From positions 175,972,247-176,036,246 of the forward strand of contig CP136064.1 in NCBI GenBank assembly GCA_032622095.1: a DNA stretch of 64,000 nt. The letters are read 5' to 3'. Position numbers and translations under genes: made by a program. The notes beneath the pieces are model-generated. The model was given only the letters and a program-made list of their open reading frames with translations, was not told where the DNA came from and did not search any database. The stretch is from Siphonodentalium dalli (Eukaryota; Mollusca; Scaphopoda; Gadilida; Siphonodentaliidae). Numbering within the stretch: the first letter of the stretch is position 1; the number at the start of each line of letters is the position of its first letter. Of the stretch, positions 35,756 through 47,041 are shown piece by piece.

Positions 35756-36110
35756 GGCTGGACAAGGGGTAGGTTATGTTACTATCCGTAACAGGATGTT
35801 AGTCTTAAAGCTGTTAAAGATTGATAAAATAAAAAAAAGTATTCTAGGGTTCAAGTTTGTTCAAATGCACATGATGAGGTGAGCCAATTTGGGGCGGTGG
35901 TAGATACCGTTAATCCCATGAAAAAAGTTAAGCATTCCTAAAATGTTGTTTTTTTCAGTGTGTTATTAAGGTTGCTAGTTTTATAAAGTCAAGATATGCA
36001 GAGGTGGACTGCAAGTATCTTATAAAGCAAATATCGAGTTGCTGTTTATTGTGAGTGGGGAAAAAAACATCCAGAAGCGAAACTAATTAGGTAAGTGCTT
36101 TTAGCAATTA

Positions 36111-36272
36111 CAATAATGCTCTAATTAATCGGAAATATGGCTTGTTGCCATTCATCGGAAAGTTCTCGAGAGCTTTCCGATGAATGGCAACAAGCCATAT
36201 TTCCGACTAAATCCTGAAAAGTTACCCATAATTCTGCTGTGGTTAAGAAGTCGATTAATTAGAGCATTACTG
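36111..36272. mobile_element. Palindromic MITE, asymmetric subtype (third copy)
   Basis: Equivalent to 263-424 and 18079-18240. Confidence 0.85.
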
Positions 36273-36285
36273 TAGTTCACAGCTA

Positions 36286-36604
36286 TTATATCTCCCAATT
36301 TTCAAAGAAAAATTGGGGGTATACTTGATTGACTTTGTCTGTCCTTGTAGTGGTCCGCATATGTCTTAATGTCTGTACGTCCAAGCATATATCTAAGCAA
36401 TGGTTTATTGGATGTGAATGAAATTTGGTCTGGATGTTCGCCATCATGACTGCTTTCAAAAGAGGGGGCACATGACATTGTTTACATTTTCTGTTATAGA
36501 GTTATCCTTCTTTATTTATCTGGAAATGTGGGTTTTTTCTCCGTCTGTGCAGATATCTCAGCCATGGGTTATTGTATCTTATTACACACTAAGAGGTGAT
36601 TTAT
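36286..36604 (+). repeat. Diverged satellite-core element (third copy)
   Basis: Equivalent to 438-756 and 18254-18572. Confidence 0.6.
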
Positions 36605-36611
36605 AAGAATT

Positions 36612-37087
36612 TAAAGGCCCACTTAATTTTAAAGTCGCCGATTATTTTTTTTATGGTGACTTGGTATACGGTTTTAATAACAATCTATGCCATAAAATAT
36701 GATTAAAATACTATAATTCATCACTATTTGAAACATCTGTGTCTCAGAAGATGCCCACGGGAGAAATAGAAAACTGCTGAATCATTTAATGACTTCCCCC
36801 TGTGACACCCAGAATACAACAGAACTCAAACTTTTTCAATGGAAGGGGAAGGACTCTATCTTTAATATATAGTGTTATTCCCCCTGAATTGAAAATAGTA
36901 CTGATTTGTACTTCAATCTTGATGACAAAACGTGTTGGCAACTCAACAAAAACAACATGTCCACAGTTTATTATACAGGATACGTTGATAATACAATGTT
37001 TTGGAGCTTCCTCTTTCAAATGGTATGTAATATGGCATATATTTTATATAATGTAATCTGGGGGTTTGAAAATTAAGTGGGCCTTTA
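36612..37087. mobile_element. MITE with 19-bp TIRs (third copy)
   Basis: Equivalent to 764-1240, one base shorter inside (GGTATACGG for GGTATAACGG). Confidence 0.7.
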
Positions 37088-39068
37088 ATAGCAAATTAAA
37101 AGTCATAATGTCCCACCTGTGAATAACATCCCTGGTGCATGCACATGCTTGATGTCGGAACTATATTTGTTCACACAAACATGTACGAAGCTCTCAATTT
37201 GAAGTTTTGAAATATCATCTTCGACTGTCATAATGTCTTGACAACAAAAGTATTGATGTTGTACTGCAGTCCAATGAGTTGTGAATTATTTTTGTGCGAA
37301 ATTGATTCAATGAAATATTTTACAGCACTTAACGTTTTCACAATGTGCAACAGGAATTTTACGAACTTGGGAGTTTGCTTATGTTGGGAGGAGACAGGTT
37401 ATGGGGGGTGGGGGTGTGGTTGTCACTGGTGTGCAGTCAAAAATATTTAAGGTGGACAGCCCACTGCTCAATGGATCCCTCTAGCTACATCCCTGTTTAG
37501 AAATACTTGGTTTTAAGTTATTGACAGGAACTGACTTGTGGTCTTCAGAGTCCCAGTCTTTTCAGTCTTTACAGTAAGGTGGGCGACTACAATCATTGAC
37601 TGTCTTGTATACATGTAGTAGGAATCATACATTTCAAATAAAATATGAAGAAAAATATAGCAAATACAAAAAATATATATTTATTCAAAAAGACAACCTG
37701 AAACTGGGTCAGGTGGTCAACCTTTCATACATCAGGAGCTGTAAGCTGCCAAAAGTCAAATGATGCATGTGATTGACACTGTCAATTTGACAGATGTTCT
37801 CACATATGGATACAAATTTATTATATTTTCCATACATGAAAAAATCGGGCTATGGAATAAATCAGGTGAGAGTATATAAGCAGTGAATTAGCATTTGAAG
37901 TTAGAAGGTTTATTGATACTTAATCTTTTTTATGGAGTTTCATTATCAGGAGCAGACTTTGCATTTGTAAATCATACTGAAAAAAAAGTCTCCGAATTTC
38001 ACATAGATTATAAAATGCTGTATTTTTGTAAAAAAAACACCTTATTTTACTGTGGGAAATTTTGACAGGTTTCTATGCCAATGGTCGCACTGCGCAACGT
38101 CACCTTGAAATATATTATGTGAATATTCACACAAAGACAAGATCTGGCCATGCTTTAAATCTATGACAAAAGACTGGACAAAGCACATGCGCTATTGAGA
38201 AATGCAACACCTGTCAATCATTTACGATTGACACAATTCATTCTGCGATTACATATTTGTCTGGGCCACCATGATATCATAATGCAAATATATGGTGTCA
38301 TATTTTTGGATTTTAACTAACTTGCAAAAAAAAATTCTGAGGTTGGCATTTGTTCAGAATGATTCAATGAAGTATACAGGACAAAACCCGACAATTGCCT
38401 TGTACTTTCAAAAGATGGAACAATGTTGTTTTATTACTATTGATGTTAACATGTTCACTGCCGAAGCCCATTCAATTACATGCAGAAAGTAAGAGATAAG
38501 TTGTCGGCATTGAACGTGTTAATCAAGATGCACCGGGCTTCATTGTCCCCCAAAATTTTTGGAGGACTAATATAATCAGCATGTCGTGCATCCATATCCT
38601 TGTTCGCATGATAACCCAATATTCAACAGAATTTCTTGATATTTGGTATGTGGTTCACATTTGAGAAAACGGAGGCCAAGTTCGCATTTGATCATGGTCC
38701 GATGATTTTTGACAGGAGTTATGCCCCTTATTCAACATATAAATCACTGTTTTTAGTCGAGTTTTTCAAAAACTCGACTTATGGTTGGCAGCCATCTTGT
38801 ATTTTACTCTTTACTATTTAGGGCATTACTGTACAGTGTAATTGACACTTTCATTATGTGTTTACTCACGATTTATCAACAATGTTGTTGGGTGTGAAAA
38901 ATAACTTTTCATGATTAAGTGTTCATACAATTTCAATGTAGCAGGGTAATGTACAACCCAATTAAATATAGCATAAACAAACCAAAAAGAAAACTCAATT
39001 TTCATCAGAATCACAAAGGGAGATATCAAATACAAGTTGAGATGTTACAGAGTCTATAGCTATATATA

Positions 39069-39170
39069 GTAATGCTCGAAATAATCGACTCCTTAACCAC
39101 AGCAGAATTATGGGTAACTTTTCAGGATTTAGTCAGAAATATGGCTTGTTGCCATTCATTGGAAAGCTCT
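39069..39170. mobile_element. MITE left arm at right edge of array
   Basis: Here the whole left arm is present, through GGAAAGCTCT. The right arm is replaced by unrelated flank starting CCCCGAGG. Homology to the unit junctions at 3278 and 21094 ends at 39138, inside this arm. This copy therefore shows the pre-duplication state of the breakpoint. Confidence 0.85.
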
Positions 39171-40438
39171 CCCCGAGGATGATTTATAATTTTTATTGTT
39201 GGTGGTCCATAAAAATTAAGCACCTAGCTAGCTGGCCATATTTTTATGAGGAGGCAGGTGTCTGTCTGAGAAACATAACATTTATTTTGTTAGGCCTTAT
39301 TGGTACTCATGTTACCTGGTTATTTAGCTCACAATCTGCGGGACTTCACAGGTAACATGATATATATCTAATAATACCTGGGACCATTATACCACAGTAT
39401 GATGTCAATTATTGGTCTCAGTACTCCAGATAATAATTACTATACATGGCATTCTCATATGTAAAATCTGTTGCTGCTAGTTATCTGGTACAGGGGGGGG
39501 GGACTTGTACTTTACCTAAATCAAACCATTTATAGGCTATATTGAACTAGATCATGCCATGCATCGTTACTCTGCCTATGCCCATATATTTCAAATTGCA
39601 CCAGTTCAAAACCTGGTAACTGTTGACGTTCTGACAGGTAACCAATTAACAGGAAAAAATAATGTATAGATCCAAGCCTGCATGGATATAGTGTTTCTGA
39701 TGCTATCTTGCACGTGGGCTAACATTACCAAATTCACCTTCTGGGGACCTCATACTCTCAAACGTTTTCCCTTCTGTTCATTTCTATTTTGCAGAAGATA
39801 AATTGCATAATCGAGGTGACTAATGGGTGAACATCAGCAACTTCAACTGGGGAACTTCAATCTGATCCTAGGTCTCCCATAGCAGTTGAGACCTATGCAG
39901 AATGATGTTCCCAGAGGGTGAATTTGGTGATGCTAGCGCGCTATGCAGGATAGAGTCACTAAATTAACCCTCTGGGAACCTCATTCTACAAATGTCAGAC
40001 ACACTAGGCTTGTATAGATAATATTTTTCATAGTTCAATGCATGTTCTTTCACAAGGTGGAGGTCCCAGTCTTAAGTTTATATGATTTATGTGACTTTTC
40101 TGAGCGGATTTCGCACTAAACATGAAATTGACTAGCCGAAAGACTTTATTATCGTAAGCAATGCAAAGTTAAATTGGCCCACAAACATCTCCTATGTCAT
40201 GAACAGACTCAAGCTGGGACCTTCACAGACGTACTGTGAAATCTATTATTTAGGAGCGGGTATTAGCTAATAAATATATTTATATTACCTGCATTATTTC
40301 TTCGATGTTATAATGTTCCCAGACAGAACTTCAAACAGTTCCCAGGTTTTGAACTGGTGGAATGTGGTCTGATTGGGCGTAGCCAGAGCAGATATTCATG
40401 GCATGATTTAACCCTTCCATTCTGAAATTTTATGAAAA
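39171..40438. other. Single-copy flank with foldback-repeat debris
   Basis: No gene recognised. At about 39715-40010 it carries diverged pieces of the GAGGTCCCCAGAGG family (CACCAAATTCACC..., AGAGGGTGAATTTGGTGATG), related to 17333-17723. A G-run is at about 39495-39502. Confidence 0.5.
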
Positions 40439-40609
40439 CCCTGTGCCAATGCATTCTCTTATATATGCAAGTCTCCCATAGGGAGCCTCGCATATATAAG
40501 AGAATGCATTGGCCTAACAATGTTTACCTTGACCTTGTAAGCCAGTGTATTCTCTTATATATGCGAGGCTCCCTATGGGAGACTCGCATGTATAAGAGAA
40601 GGCACAGGG
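40439..40609. mobile_element. 171-bp element with hairpin-shaped TIRs
   Basis: Ends CCCTGTGCCAATGCATTCTC and CCTTCTCTTATACATGCGAG on the other strand, which differ by a short deletion. Each roughly 75-bp terminal repeat is itself a hairpin: CATTCTCTTATATATGC, a stem-loop around CTCCCATAGGGAG, then the complement. Two such hairpins face each other across about 30 bp. The same family is at 54524-55758. The transposon superfamily is not clear. Confidence 0.75.
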
Positions 40610-40679
40610 TCTTTAATGCTGCACCAATGCACCATGAAAGGGTTAATATTGTACAAGAAATATGCAATAAATTACAGTA

Positions 40680-40845
40680 CATGTAATGCCCTAATTAATC
40701 TACTGCTTAACCACAGCAGAATTATGGGTAACCTTTCAGGATTTAGTCGGAAATATGGCTTATTGACATTCATCGGAAAGCTCCTGGGGAGAGCTTTCCG
40801 ATGAATGGCAACAAGCCATATTTCCGATTAATTAGGGCATTACTG
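40680..40845. mobile_element. Palindromic MITE, asymmetric subtype, opposite orientation
   Basis: Left arm full, right arm lacking the same roughly 60 bases that the left arm lacks at 263-424 (CCGATTAATTAGGGCATTACTG). TA on both sides. Reverse complementing it gives the 263-type structure, so both come from one deleted progenitor. Confidence 0.82.
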
Positions 40846-40939
40846 TAATTTGAGTTGAAGATGGTTCATAGAGTGTCTGGTCAGACAATATAACCCTTTC
40901 TATACTAAATGCTCATTTATGAGTAGTTTCCTTAGTACA

Positions 40940-41250
40940 GGGGCCTCGGTGGCTCAGTTGGTAAGGGGTACAACTCCCTGCCATCTCGCACTCCAGTGCT
41001 GGCGATAAGGGTTCAAATCCACATGTTTCCATTGTGGACTTTGCAACTCAAAATCATTATCTGGTGGAGTTGCCAGTTACCTCGCCGTTGGCCAGTGTTT
41101 TTCCGCACATGGTCGACGAGTTTATCAGCCAATGAAATCATTGACAGATTAGCCATATTAAAGTGTGCGGATTTACTCCACCACTGAAACTGGCAATGTC
41201 GTTATACGGCATTAGTTGCTGAAATAGACATTGAACATCAATCAATCAAT
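40940..41250 (+). mobile_element. tRNA-derived SINE
   Basis: The head resembles a tRNA gene: A box TGGCTCAGTTGG at 40950-40961 and B box GGTTCAAATCC at 41010-41020, with a loop longer than in a true tRNA. A tRNA-unrelated body and an (ATCA)n tail (AACATCAATCAATCAAT) follow. RNA polymerase III would transcribe it. No clear target duplication was found. Confidence 0.85.
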
Positions 41251-41370
41251 GTTAGGAAATGTTCGGGTAATAAGTTCAACCAACGACCATATATTTTAAC
41301 TTATTATCTGAACATTTCCCTCAAATCAATAGGACTCCTTCTCTACTTGTATTATCTGTCGTCTGCTTAT
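41251..41370. repeat. Foldback repeat (GGAAATGTTC...GAACATTTCC)
   Basis: Inverted pair GGAAATGTTCGGGTAATAAG and CTTATTATCTGAACATTTCC, followed by ATAGGACTCCTTCT and TCTGTCGTCTGCT. Member of the family at 7521-7640. Another diverged member is at 42095-42200. Confidence 0.6.
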
Positions 41371-41793
41371 TATACCCCCTTTTGTCTGTTCAGGTCATAA
41401 CTTGAACAATAGTGCTCGGATCTCAATGAAATTTGGTATGGATGTTCACTACTATGAGGAAATTCACTGGAGTGTTCTATCATTTTGTTTGGGTTTTCCG
41501 TTCTAGAGTTATTCATCTTTGTTTATCTGGAAATGTTGGTCTGTCTGTCCGGTATCTGTTCAGGTCATAACTTGAACAGTAGTGCTTTGATATCAATGAA
41601 ATTTCGTATGGATGTTCACTACTATGAGTAAATTCAAAGAAGTGCTCAATCGTTTTGTTCAGGATTTCCTTTCTAGAGTTATTCATCCTTGTTTATATGA
41701 AAATGCTGATTTTGGGTTCGTCTGCCTCATGTGTATTTCAGGTTATAGGTATGCCCACACTAGGTGTATGCACTGACGACAGTCCATCTCTTG
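41370..41793 (+). mobile_element. Satellite-core element (pearl/HINE-like), about two core units
   Basis: Starts TTATACCCCCTTTT and ends GCCCACACTAGG... CCATCTCTTG, the same ends as the insertion at 30524-31763. The two cores carry TGAACAGTAGTGCT, GTATGGATGTTCACTACTAT and TTTATCTGGAAATG. This independent copy supports the element boundaries. Confidence 0.7.
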
Positions 41794-42094
41794 TTTTTCC
41801 TGAAAATCCCTCCAGATAAAAATAATAGACCATTCCAATGTATATTTTTATAACTGGGTGGAAGAATCCATTTAGTACAGAAAGGGTTAAAATTATCTCT
41901 TCCTGGCATCACTTACAGCAACAACACTTATTTTTGTGAAAATGTTTGTTAAGACACAATTGAATTATTCCTGAAAAGCAAAGGAAAAACATCTGATATT
42001 TCACATATTTATCTATGTCAATATACTTCAAATATGCTGTTGGTACATGTACATGCATATTGTATATGAGAGAGAAGTTACTTCTCCCTGGGGC

Positions 42095-42200
42095 CTGGGA
42101 CAAACATCGTTCAACAAATGACCGTTTGTTGAACTTATTATCTGATCATTTCCCACCAATGAAATGAATCATTCTGCTAATTTATTATCTGTTTTTCTGT
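42095..42200. repeat. Diverged foldback repeat
   Basis: Contains CAACAAATGACCGTTTGTTG and CTTATTATCTGATCATTTCC, a member of the 7521/41251 family. Confidence 0.45.
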
Positions 42201-43443
42201 CTGTCATCTGTTTTTATTACCACTACATAAAATATATTTTGTATATATTATGATATTCATTCCCCTAGTAATGTATCTATACAGTATCTATTAATTATCT
42301 GTCTTTGTCCATATGAATCACATGGGAACACATGTCTTTGTCCATATGAATCACGTGGGAACACAGTAAAGTAACCACTACACAATGAGATTTCAGTTAT
42401 TGTAGGGTTAAGTACGAAAACACAGATAAAGTATTATCTTCCGGTGTTGGACAATTCAAATATTATGTACACACATCTTTATCATACACCCTGTATACAT
42501 GATATGGCGCACTGTAGTGTTCCCACTAAATGTTCTCTCTGCCTGGATGTCATCCACTTATATACACAGCAAAGCTGGCGTTTTGCCAAGGCCATTATGA
42601 TCTACACAAAACACTGGTTCTAACCATAGATGTAAAATTACCATTAATAAAACATAGATGCATTTCACACTCGGCTAAAAAATACAAAAGATAGTAAAAG
42701 GTTTGCTGTTGGCCAATCGCTGCAGTAAACGTAGCATTATAGATTACTGTGTTATTATCGTGATCGCTGGCCTATTCATTGACAAGTATGTTACCACTTC
42801 AATACAGTTTGACCTTTGAACTGCACGAGGTTGCCTATGGTGTGTGGATTATTGGCTATGATGGCTGTGACTAATAATATTGCAGACATGTGATTTGGAA
42901 CAAAATAAAACTGTGATGTGTATTATACTGTCAGGCTTGACTGATCATCAGTATTGAAAGGAATTTGAGAATTAATATTCTGCTGATGCCTTTTTATGGA
43001 ATTAAATTTAGCTCGATTTTACATTTTGCTGTGAGTATATATATGGTGTTGCTACGATATATGTCATTTCTCATTTGTGGTGACACAGTGAAGAATTCTT
43101 TGACACGGTGACTTTTGTAACTTAGATTATTTATGGTCATTGCTGTAATTCATATCATGTATTGAACATAGTTTTCTGATACTGTTTTGTTTCTATTATA
43201 AGATCTATGTGATTTTTGTTGCTGAGTCATATTGTTGGCAAGTTTATAAATGAGCAACATGTAGTTCTGTGTCCCAGAGAGCAAGATGATACAACTAACT
43301 GTCCCCACTCCCGACTTTTATGCATTGCACAACAATAAGCCATGACTGGGAAATCCAAGTCCAGTTAGTTCTAAAAAGTAGTGATGTTTCAGGTAACTCA
43401 CCCACCCCTAATTCAGACCTCTGCCCCTACTAATTTAATGGAC
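42201..43443. other. No gene recognised
   Basis: AT-rich DNA. A 33-bp tandem duplication (GTCTTTGTCCATATGAATCA) is at 42301-42366. No credible coding frame. Confidence 0.5.
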
Positions 43444-43462
43444 CCCCCCCCCCCCCCCCCCC
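43443..43462. repeat. Poly-C tract, 20 bases
   Basis: An uninterrupted run of 20 C, unrelated in flanks to the tracts in units A and B. Confidence 0.85.
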
Positions 43463-43643
43463 AAGCTTGTCATATTATTTTATCTCTGTTTCAGATTTGT
43501 TGATATAGCGCTAAAAATCTGTGTTTTGTTTCTTATATTTTTCTATAAATTTGAGATAGTTTTGTTTGTGCCGGTTCAATTTTGAAAATCCGCGGTCGCA
43601 TAAAAATTACACTCATAGATCATGGGAAGAAAATCTAGAGCCC

Positions 43644-44708
43644 TGTTCGCTTTGAAACATTTATACTACATAATTTTGATGATTAAAGCAAAGTGAAATC
43701 AGTGTGTGAAATTTTAAAATAGTATTAAAATATAACTCAATATTCCTTTTCAGGAAGTCGCACATTATTCCGTTTCCGATTCCAGAATTGAAATGAATAC
43801 AAATGTAGCAATATTTGTTCGGGGCCTGACTATTGTGTTTGATACGGTATTTTTTATGACTTCAATCGGTCCGCTTCAATGCGTCTTTCTGGAACATATG
43901 CTCATACAAACGTTGTTTAGGTAGTTATATCGACCTGTTTTGATACCGGGAAAAATTCAAAAGCGAATATTGTTAGGTGCAACCCGTCATGTGGCTTTAA
44001 GCGCAAAATCGTTTAAAAATAGCTAATTTTTGTCACTTATTTATAAACCCTGCTATACATAATAGACCACATACATATGTATTTCTACTATTTTTACTGA
44101 TCTTGTAGAGTAATGCCCAAAGTATATGACCCTTTAACCACAGCAGAATTATGGGAAAAAAATTAGGATTTAGTCAGAAATACGGCTTGTTGCCAGGAAA
44201 TTTCGACTAAATCCTGAAAAATTTCCCTTAAGTCTGACGTGGTTTAGGGGTCAATTATTTGAGACATTACTGTAGCTTGGTATTTTTTGGAGGACCGTTT
44301 TGTTCTTGGATTTGTTCCTGTTAATTAACTTGGTTAATTTCAATGTCTAAGTTGATAAACCGAAAAGCACCTATGCTATAAGGTAACATAATCTGAACAG
44401 TTATCAAAAAGAATTTATACATACAACCCTCCATCTATCAAACCATTATAGTAACCTATCTGTAAAAAGTGCTCCCAGTATGGGCTTTAATATCCATTAG
44501 TGTCCAGGCCATATGGAATGAAACAAACCAATTAGAAAATAAAACCCTTCATTATCCCTTTCCAATACCTACAATAAGATGCCATTTGTGTTCTGTTTAA
44601 TGTGAAAGACATACACATATATATTCAGAATGATTCTATATCATATATAGTTCTTTCTGAAATAAAATGGACCAGTAGGGTTGGGTTGGTGTGTTGGGAA
44701 TGAGGGCA
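43644..44708. repeat. 1,065-bp tandem duplication, first copy
   Basis: From TGTTCGCTTTGAAAC to GAATGAGGGCA. Repeated directly at 44709-45773 with almost no differences (one seen in an A/T run at about 44161). No gene inside, but it contains an old MITE (44108-44272). Confidence 0.93.
44108..44272. mobile_element. Diverged palindromic MITE
   Basis: TA-flanked, from GAGTAATGCCCAAAG to GAGACATTACTG. Keeps ACCACAGCAGAATTATGGG and GGATTTAGTC with many changes, and is clearly older than those in the array. Confidence 0.8.
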
Positions 44709-45773
44709 TGTTCGCTTTGAAACATTTATACTACATAATTTTGATGATTAAAGCAAAGTGAAATCAGTGTGTGAAATTTTAAAATAGTATTAAAATATAA
44801 CTCAATATTCCTTTTCAGGAAGTCGCACATTATTCCGTTTCCGATTCCAGAATTGAAATGAATACAAATGTAGCAATATTTGTTCGGGGCCTGACTATTG
44901 TGTTTGATACGGTATTTTTTATGACTTCAATCGGTCCGCTTCAATGCGTCTTTCTGGAACATATGCTCATACAAACGTTGTTTAGGTAGTTATATCGACC
45001 TGTTTTGATACCGGGAAAAATTCAAAAGCGAATATTGTTAGGTGCAACCCGTCATGTGGCTTTAAGCGCAAAATCGTTTAAAAATAGCTAATTTTTGTCA
45101 CTTATTTATAAACCCTGCTATACATAATAGACCACATACATATGTATTTCTACTATTTTTACTGATCTTGTAGAGTAATGCCCAAAGTATATGACCCTTT
45201 AACCACAGCAGAATTATGGGAAAAAATTTAGGATTTAGTCAGAAATACGGCTTGTTGCCAGGAAATTTCGACTAAATCCTGAAAAATTTCCCTTAAGTCT
45301 GACGTGGTTTAGGGGTCAATTATTTGAGACATTACTGTAGCTTGGTATTTTTTGGAGGACCGTTTTGTTCTTGGATTTGTTCCTGTTAATTAACTTGGTT
45401 AATTTCAATGTCTAAGTTGATAAACCGAAAAGCACCTATGCTATAAGGTAACATAATCTGAACAGTTATCAAAAAGAATTTATACATACAACCCTCCATC
45501 TATCAAACCATTATAGTAACCTATCTGTAAAAAGTGCTCCCAGTATGGGCTTTAATATCCATTAGTGTCCAGGCCATATGGAATGAAACAAACCAATTAG
45601 AAAATAAAACCCTTCATTATCCCTTTCCAATACCTACAATAAGATGCCATTTGTGTTCTGTTTAATGTGAAAGACATACACATATATATTCAGAATGATT
45701 CTATATCATATATAGTTCTTTCTGAAATAAAATGGACCAGTAGGGTTGGGTTGGTGTGTTGGGAATGAGGGCA
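44709..45773. repeat. 1,065-bp tandem duplication, second copy
   Basis: Head-to-tail with the previous copy. TG occurs at the left, middle and right boundaries, a 2-bp microhomology. It carries the MITE copy at 45173-45337. Confidence 0.93.
45173..45337. mobile_element. Diverged palindromic MITE (duplicate)
   Basis: Copy of 44108-44272 carried by the 1,065-bp duplication. Confidence 0.8.
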
Positions 45774-46455
45774 TGCACGCCTCAAACTGGACTTCGAGAG
45801 TGGGTGGGGGAGGGGTGGCACACCCTGCAGCACACAATTATCGGCGTAATGTTATTCTTGTTGAAAAAAGCTTGAGGGAAGCTAATACAATTCAGTTGCA
45901 TTCTGTTAATAAGACTCTCCAGATCAAGAAAAAAATCTATTGATAACCCAATGATAGCTGAATACTCACTGATGCTGAGTAGTTACTGGATTCCCATTAA
46001 TTTATTTCAAAGGATGTTCGCGTAATAAGGTCATTAACACATTGACTGCTGACAACGAGTTATCTCATACTACTTCATTATTCTGGGGAGCCACTACGAA
46101 TTAACTCCTACTTTATATGGGGTCTCAAATTTCTGTCGTAGAAACTTAAGAAACTGAAGTCCCCATGTAAACATGATCCCAGTCATACTCAAAAGTATTT
46201 TTGTTGCGATTGGTGCCCCTGCATCTCTCGAATGAAGCAGCCCAATGGAAATCAAAACTACGGTTACAATGACACACTTGTTCCCAACAGGTTGTGCCAT
46301 GCAATTTGATCTTTTCTGAGAGGATCCGCAAAAGCTCCTGATTTCTGTACATCCGAATGACACGTTAGTTCATGTTTATGAATTGCAGACACCAATTCTG
46401 AAGTAATATGGTCATACATGTAAGATTGCACAGTCAAAATGTCGGTACTAGATAA
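45774..46455. other. No gene recognised
   Basis: Several overlapping minus-strand open frames between 46094 and 46491 share no motif I recognise. Confidence 0.45.
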
Positions 46456-47041
46456 CACTGTCAGATACCCGTTTAGGTTTGTACATTTCAAGATGACGGC
46501 GCCCAGTGGTCAGGATAAAAGGTATGTGTATATATTGTCTTCAAACATCAATCAATGACATCTTTCAGCGATAAACCTTTGAACAGTTATGTAGAAATTT
46601 GTATTCCCAACACCTACATAACATACCTTTCACATGACGGGCATGTCAAATGTTGCATTTGGCCTGTCAAGTTGTCATAAAATTTGGAAATTTTATCGAG
46701 GCGGCGAAATGTTTGCTTTTTTGCTCATGGATCCGCAAATTTATGTATTGTCGTGGGTCGATTAGGTTAACACACATCTTCAGAATTCAAAACCGGTGAT
46801 ATTGTTATTGTGTAACTCCGCAAAACATCCTTTGTAAATTTCAAAATGTTCAAGTTCAGATCCGGAATATTTCCGATGATTTTGTTCATGTTCAGACACA
46901 ATTTTTGTTCAGGTTCGGACAATTTTTGTTCAGGTTTGGACCAACCAAAACATCACCGAGAAGTGAAATGCCGAGATGCAGTCGCATTGTTATTTTGTTT
47001 TTGTGTGTATTGTTTATCTTCTATTCGTAAAAATAAATGTC
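46456..47041 (+). repeat. Left arm of a large inverted repeat with exon-like start
   Basis: About 590 bp matching the reverse complement of 49136-49733 at moderate identity, with conserved blocks such as ACATAACATACCTTTC, GGATCCGCAAATTTAT and ATATTTCCGATGATTTTGTT. Near its outer edge, ATG at 46493 starts nine codons (MTAPSGQDK plus two bases) followed by the consensus donor GTATGT at 46522. It looks like a first coding exon and 5' intron of an unidentified gene. Confidence 0.8.

Larger units (their letters stand above)
21095..39138. repeat. Tandem segmental repeat unit B
   Basis: The second complete unit, 18,044 bp, in the same orientation as unit A. It carries the copia copy with an open 1334-codon pol frame, a second THAP/SAP pair and an additional satellite-core element (30524-31763). 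Its last 3.3 kb (35849-39138) has extra small changes, including an insertion near 37778. At 39138 homology to the other copies stops within the MITE arm and unique sequence follows, marking the right edge of the array. Confidence 0.92.

Noticed and set aside
40432-40686. Open frames rich in QCILLYMRGSLWE on both strands
   Set aside because: Produced by the hairpin-TIR DNA. The same peptides appear wherever that hairpin occurs.
40940-41025. Functional tRNA gene
   Set aside because: A and B boxes are good, but the spacing and absence of a closed acceptor stem, plus the SINE body and ATCA tail, show it is a SINE head.
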